The notes under the pieces are model-generated. The model did not search any database. It had not been told where the DNA came from and saw only the letters and a program-made list of their open reading frames with translations. Position numbers and translations under genes: made by a program. This document shows positions 61,190-64,000 of a DNA stretch of 64,000 nucleotides, piece by piece. Source of the stretch: Lepidostoma basale (taxonomy: Eukaryota; Arthropoda; Insecta; Trichoptera; Lepidostomatidae); the NCBI GenBank assembly GCA_022606425.2, contig JAHDVF020000129.1:166415-230414 (forward strand), read 5' to 3'. Positions within the stretch are counted from its first letter, which is position 1. Each line of letters begins with the position of its first letter.

Positions 61190-61750
61190 TATGACGCATT
61201 TTTTACTTCATCTATACTGATAGAGTGTTCAAACTTCGTATCATTTATAGTCGCAACCGTTCTGGGCTGTAACATCATCCAGTATTGATTAATGAAAAGC
61301 AACCGTCAGAGAACGTAATTTTATTACTAGACCCTTTAATCGCCATCTTGTCTAAAGTGTCTAATTAGATTTTAAGACGCAAAAACAGCAACGGTCTTAG
61401 AACAACGTGTTTCCTAAATCTCGGAATTAAGTTCGGGAGCTGTGTAGCTCGGTAGAGCTGCTTGGCTTGTTTTGCTTTCTGACCCAGTAATGTACTTTAC
61501 CAATAGTCCAATCTCCTTAATGGACTGGCGCGAGATCTGTCTAACTAAGGGTTATCTGTTACTACTGCAATAAAATTTAATACTGGTCCACGATCTTTTA
61601 GCACGAAACCCAAACAAATTAAGAAAATGCTCTTTGGTACCTATTTTTATGTAAAATTAATGGGGTCGTTTCAATGAAATATTCCGCGCTATCTTTACTT
61701 TAATAAGTTTGTAATTTATTACGCGAAAATTCGAACATACTGCTAAGCTA
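61190..61750. other. Single-copy block
   Basis: No repeat matches, mixed composition, several ATTA/TAAT-core strings (GATTAATGAAA, TTTAATCGCC, CTAATTAGATT). Possible conserved non-coding DNA; no gene. Confidence 0.3.
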
Positions 61751-61854
61751 AAATACACGATATCACAATGTTAAAGTGAGCATTTTACTTATTGAGATAA
61801 CTGTTTAATAATTGCTCTTTTTAAGCATTAATGGGAATACAATTATTTCATTGG

Positions 61855-61940
61855 TCTTTTACCTTTTTATATACTTTATATATACAACACTAACTTTCAA
61901 AAAAAAAATATCAGACATGTTAGGGACAACCTAGTCAATA
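61855..61940. repeat. Foldback family 1, single arm
   Basis: TTTTTATATACTTTATATATAC, AACACTAACTTTC, ATCAGACATGTTAGGGACAAC. The core is mutated (TTAGGG for TTTCGG). Confidence 0.45.
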
Positions 61941-61944
61941 TTTT

Positions 61945-62200
61945 TTGTGAATGTATACTTATACTTGTACGAGTATACGAATACTGGATTTCACCCACTG
62001 TGGGTTATCAATGATTTAATTGTATCTCAATAGAGACGAAGATGCAAATTGGAAACTGAATATGGTTGATCAAGGTGTTTACAGGACTTATGACCTGTCA
62101 TTGGTTGGGTTAAGCGCACGCTTTATGTAATTACAACATTCCCCATTCCAACTTTGTTTATGACCATGTCTGTCAAATTTTTGGAAGTTGTATATATGTT
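61945..62200 (+). repeat. Repeat N copy (plus)
   Basis: GAATACTGGATTTCACCCACT, TAATTGTATCTCAATAGAGAC, GACTTATGACCTGTCATTGG, AAATTTTTGGAAGTTGTATA. Shows the left half that precedes the conserved TAA. Confidence 0.65.
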
Positions 62201-62204
62201 TATC

Positions 62205-62345
62205 TTTCCATACATCCAAACCATCTTAATGATCCTTTCATTATTTTGTTCATGACACCATCATTCGCGCCGCATTCACTTCTTATATTTTCATTCGACA
62301 CTCTATCATACACAGAGTATCCACAGATTCGTCTAATTCATTCGT
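62205..62345 (-). pseudogene. RTE-A internal fragment
   Basis: CATCTTAATGATCCTTTCATT, CATCATTCGCGCCGCATTC, CTCTATCATACACAGAG, CACAGATTCGTC: part of the coding region (minus), without the 3' end. Confidence 0.55.
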
Positions 62346-62419
62346 TTTTTCATACATATTGATAATTTAATGTGGAGTTTTACATCTTTGGTCGAGAAAC
62401 AAAAAATAAAATAATGGTT

Positions 62420-62790
62420 AGTTAGATGGCAAATATCTGTTTTCTCCAACTCTCTCTCAGAACGATTCCACTCCGACAGCTAATAAACGTAATCTTTGAA
62501 CGCGTTGGAAGCGAATAGCATGACTTGAAATGCATTCAGTCAGTTAATCCTCGCAAACGCGACAAGATCCTGGTGCATGGCGTCGCCATCACTGGACACA
62601 GGACACCCTATATATCCATTATCCTCGGCCAGCCATCGCTAATTGCACGGTTGACCGAGCAGGGCGGATCGCCCGCCCATTATACAAGCGCGCGGCGAGG
62701 TCCCACCCCCGCCCTCACCCTGGTCCGTCAGGAGACTCTGGGTCAGGCAATTTTCAGCTTAGCGATTTAAGCTTGAAATTATATGAAAAT
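62420..62790. other. GC-rich, CpG-rich single-copy block
   Basis: 62550-62760 is clearly GC- and CpG-rich within AT-rich DNA (GCAGGGCGGATCGCCC, AAGCGCGCGGCGAGG). An 81-residue frame (62525-62770) spans it without a known domain. Could be a conserved element, promoter-proximal DNA or an unrecognised exon. Confidence 0.35.
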
Positions 62791-62794
62791 TCAT

Positions 62795-63060
62795 TAGACG
62801 CGAAATTTCTTTGTTAAAGGGGAATATAAAATTTGCGGCGAGAGTTAAATATTGTTTTACAAATTTAAAATTAATTATTAACATTGCAAATTGCATGTGC
62901 ATTTTTGCTGTAATATCACAAAGATTCTTTAAAAAAAAACAGTTTTCAATAGGAGAATTTGAATTTAAATTTGATATACAATGGTATCTTCTTCCATTTT
63001 TTTATTATGTAACTGCGCCTAGGACGAAGAAATTGTTTTCTAAGAAGCTTTTCATTTCAT
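62795..63060. other. Unassigned AT-rich sequence
   Basis: No gene. An 88-residue frame at 62811-63077 has no recognisable features. Confidence 0.2.
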
Positions 63061-63560
63061 TTCATTTATTTATTTAAATATATACTAAGTATTACAGAAA
63101 TATTTTCCAATACGCTAAGGATACAAGTTAGAGATACCCAATAATAATTTATACATAACAAAATAATAAAATGAGTGAGAAACATAAGATACATGACAAA
63201 TTAATAAAATTAATATACAATTATAATAAGGACAGTGCTTCCTTCAGGTGAGCCAGACTATCACAAAACACGTCAATTTCCGAGGTGATATGATTTAGCC
63301 AAGATATTGCTTTACCTACTGGCATAACTATTGGCAGGTTGGTTCTGTATCGTGGGAGATAAAACAATCTATGACCCCTTTGTCGAAGATAATTATCACG
63401 GACAAACAGACCTACGAGTACATCTGTGTATCAGTCGAAAGAAGTGAACACCCAAGTGAATGTCTCGTCTCCTATCAAGCCCAGATACGTGTTGTGGTGA
63501 ATTTCCTCAAATAAAAAAGGGTGGCCGAGGACAGGAGCCAGCGGAAGATATACATGGTGG
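63060..63560 (-). pseudogene. LINE 3' end (minus)
   Basis: Minus strand: VHFFRLIHRC then, after a frameshift, VRDNYLRQRGHRLFYLPRYR, TNLPIVMPVGKAISWLNHIT, SEIDVFCDSLAHLKEALSLL and a stop near 63223. A 3' UTR of about 160 bp follows, with an ATTT-type end at 63060-63075. Same family as 32056-32518. Confidence 0.6.
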
Positions 63561-63888
63561 ATAGGGTGTCCCTTATACGGGCAATTTTTTTATTTTTTAT
63601 TATTGAAACGCATACCCCCTAATTTTGTTTAATAGTCTACTAGTTACCCAAATACAGAATTTCAACTTCCTACGTTATTGCCCTCGTTAACCCGTGCCGA
63701 CTTGCCCCCAGAGTTTTAGAAAATAACTGCTTTTAGTGTCTCTTAAATGAAGTTGTAGATGATCACTTATTTATAATCACTCAATTTATATTTATTTACT
63801 TGGATATTTCCTCTTCAAAGTCTCTTTTTTTACAGTCGGGGTAAATTTTTCTATGTTCTTGCACACAACATAATAAAAACTGCTTATT
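63561..63888. other. Possible DNA transposon end and 3' UTR
   Basis: GGGTGTCCCTTATACGGGC (63570-63588) has the look of a transposon terminus. From there to 63888 the sequence is AT-rich and would be the 3' UTR of the frame at the edge. Without the other end this is not provable. Confidence 0.3.
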
Positions 63889-64000
63889 TTATTCATCTGC
63901 GGTAGTCAAACCATGAAAGTCTGTCATTAGATTAACAGCTCTTTCAGCTGTGTCATTAACTGCTTTTAAGCTAGTAACCTTCTTTTTAGCTTCCACAAAC
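63889..64000 (-). CDS. C-terminus of an unknown protein, running off the right edge
   Basis: Minus-strand frame open from the window edge to TAA at 63889-63891. Visible: EAKKKVTSLKAVNDTAERAV then NLMTDFHGLTTADE. The VNDTAERAV motif recalls a protein family that is repeated many times in arthropod genomes and probably transposon-derived; I cannot name it. AATAAA overlaps the stop codon and could serve as poly(A) signal. Only 36 residues are seen, too short to be tracked by a start codon. Confidence 0.5.
   Translation of the reverse strand, partial: FVEAKKKVTSLKAVNDTAERAVNLMTDFHGLTTADE

Larger units (their letters stand above)
59990..61190. repeat. MITE family 2 copy broken by two LINE tails
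   Basis: Left arm 59990-60095, then RTE tail (60125-60600), right inner arm 60643-60718 (TTTGATAATGGCTAAGCATG, ATGTGATTCCTATAAA), then a second RTE tail (60719-61165), then the right end GAACGTTTTCATTCGTTATA. Confidence 0.5.

Noticed and set aside
61430..61475. tRNA-like 5' half (TAGCTCGGTAGAGC)
   Set aside because: A D-arm-like string is present but there is no T-arm, B box or acceptor stem within reach.
1..64000. Prokaryotic operons, rRNA, attachment sites
   Set aside because: No dense coding, no ribosome binding sites, no rRNA signature; the repeats are eukaryotic.

Overview
This window looks like a stretch of insect (at least arthropod) nuclear DNA that is AT-rich and almost entirely built from transposable elements. 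No host gene can be recognised with confidence. The evidence is the mix of elements: a DD34D mariner, a Jockey-like LINE with CCHC knuckles and a poly(A) tail, many RTE-type LINE tails, L2/CR1-like LINE tails, tRNA-derived SINEs with pol III boxes, a Helitron with an intron, hAT- and pogo-like non-autonomous elements, one LTR remnant, and numerous foldback elements. Group names used here are local: RTE-A (ends in a GTT or GTTA repeat, C-terminus like SILSAYP), RTE-B (the 11.6-13.4 kb copy with a GAT tail), RTE-C (TAAG tail), RTE-D/E/F (GAA tails, distinguished by their C-terminal coding sequence).

Layout. 0.7-7 kb: RTE tails on the minus strand, a hairpin foldback element, MITE-like palindromes, two head-to-head SINEs. 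7.8-8.15 kb: an exact 44-unit heptamer array. 8.7-11.2 kb: repeat tails and a SINE. 11.57-13.39 kb: a 5'-truncated RTE-B LINE with a 13-bp target duplication, next to a possible acidic terminal exon and an RTE-A copy. 14.7-15.26 kb: a Penelope-like GIY-YIG endonuclease remnant next to one arm of a foldback family, then a Helitron 3' end. 16-28 kb: L2-like, RTE, pogo, hAT and nested insertions. 29.3-30.75 kb: a mariner with perfect inverted repeats and a broken transposase. 31-41 kb: nested RTE and LINE tails, a very young SINE, and a 200-bp palindrome. 41-42.7 kb: a Helitron Rep N-terminal remnant with a clean 65-nt intron. 44-50 kb: an LTR/PBS remnant, RTE tails and SINE. 52.6-57 kb: an RTE-A LINE followed by a nearly complete Jockey-like LINE. 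57-61.2 kb: MITEs broken up by LINE and SINE insertions. 61-64 kb: single-copy blocks, a LINE tail, and the C-terminus of an unknown protein running off the right edge.

The most interesting signal is a set of inverted-repeat elements from several unrelated-looking families whose arms carry the same small module: CTGANGA, a hairpin, then GAAAC, often followed by ATGTC. These are the conserved boxes of a hammerhead ribozyme (with one extra A in most copies). Penelope-like elements are known to carry hammerheads, and here one such arm lies next to a Penelope-type GIY-YIG remnant. I infer that at least some foldback elements are non-autonomous relatives of Penelope-like elements; self-cleavage is untested.

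Between the repeats are single-copy blocks (roughly 8.2-8.5, 19.7-20.0, 31.0-31.4, 36.6-37.0, 38.3-38.9, 47.5-47.8, 61.2-61.7, 62.4-62.8 kb) without convincing coding potential; two hold tandem GATA sites and one is GC-rich. They are the best candidates for conserved host regulatory DNA. Nothing prokaryotic, no rRNA, no functional tRNA and no CRISPR was seen.
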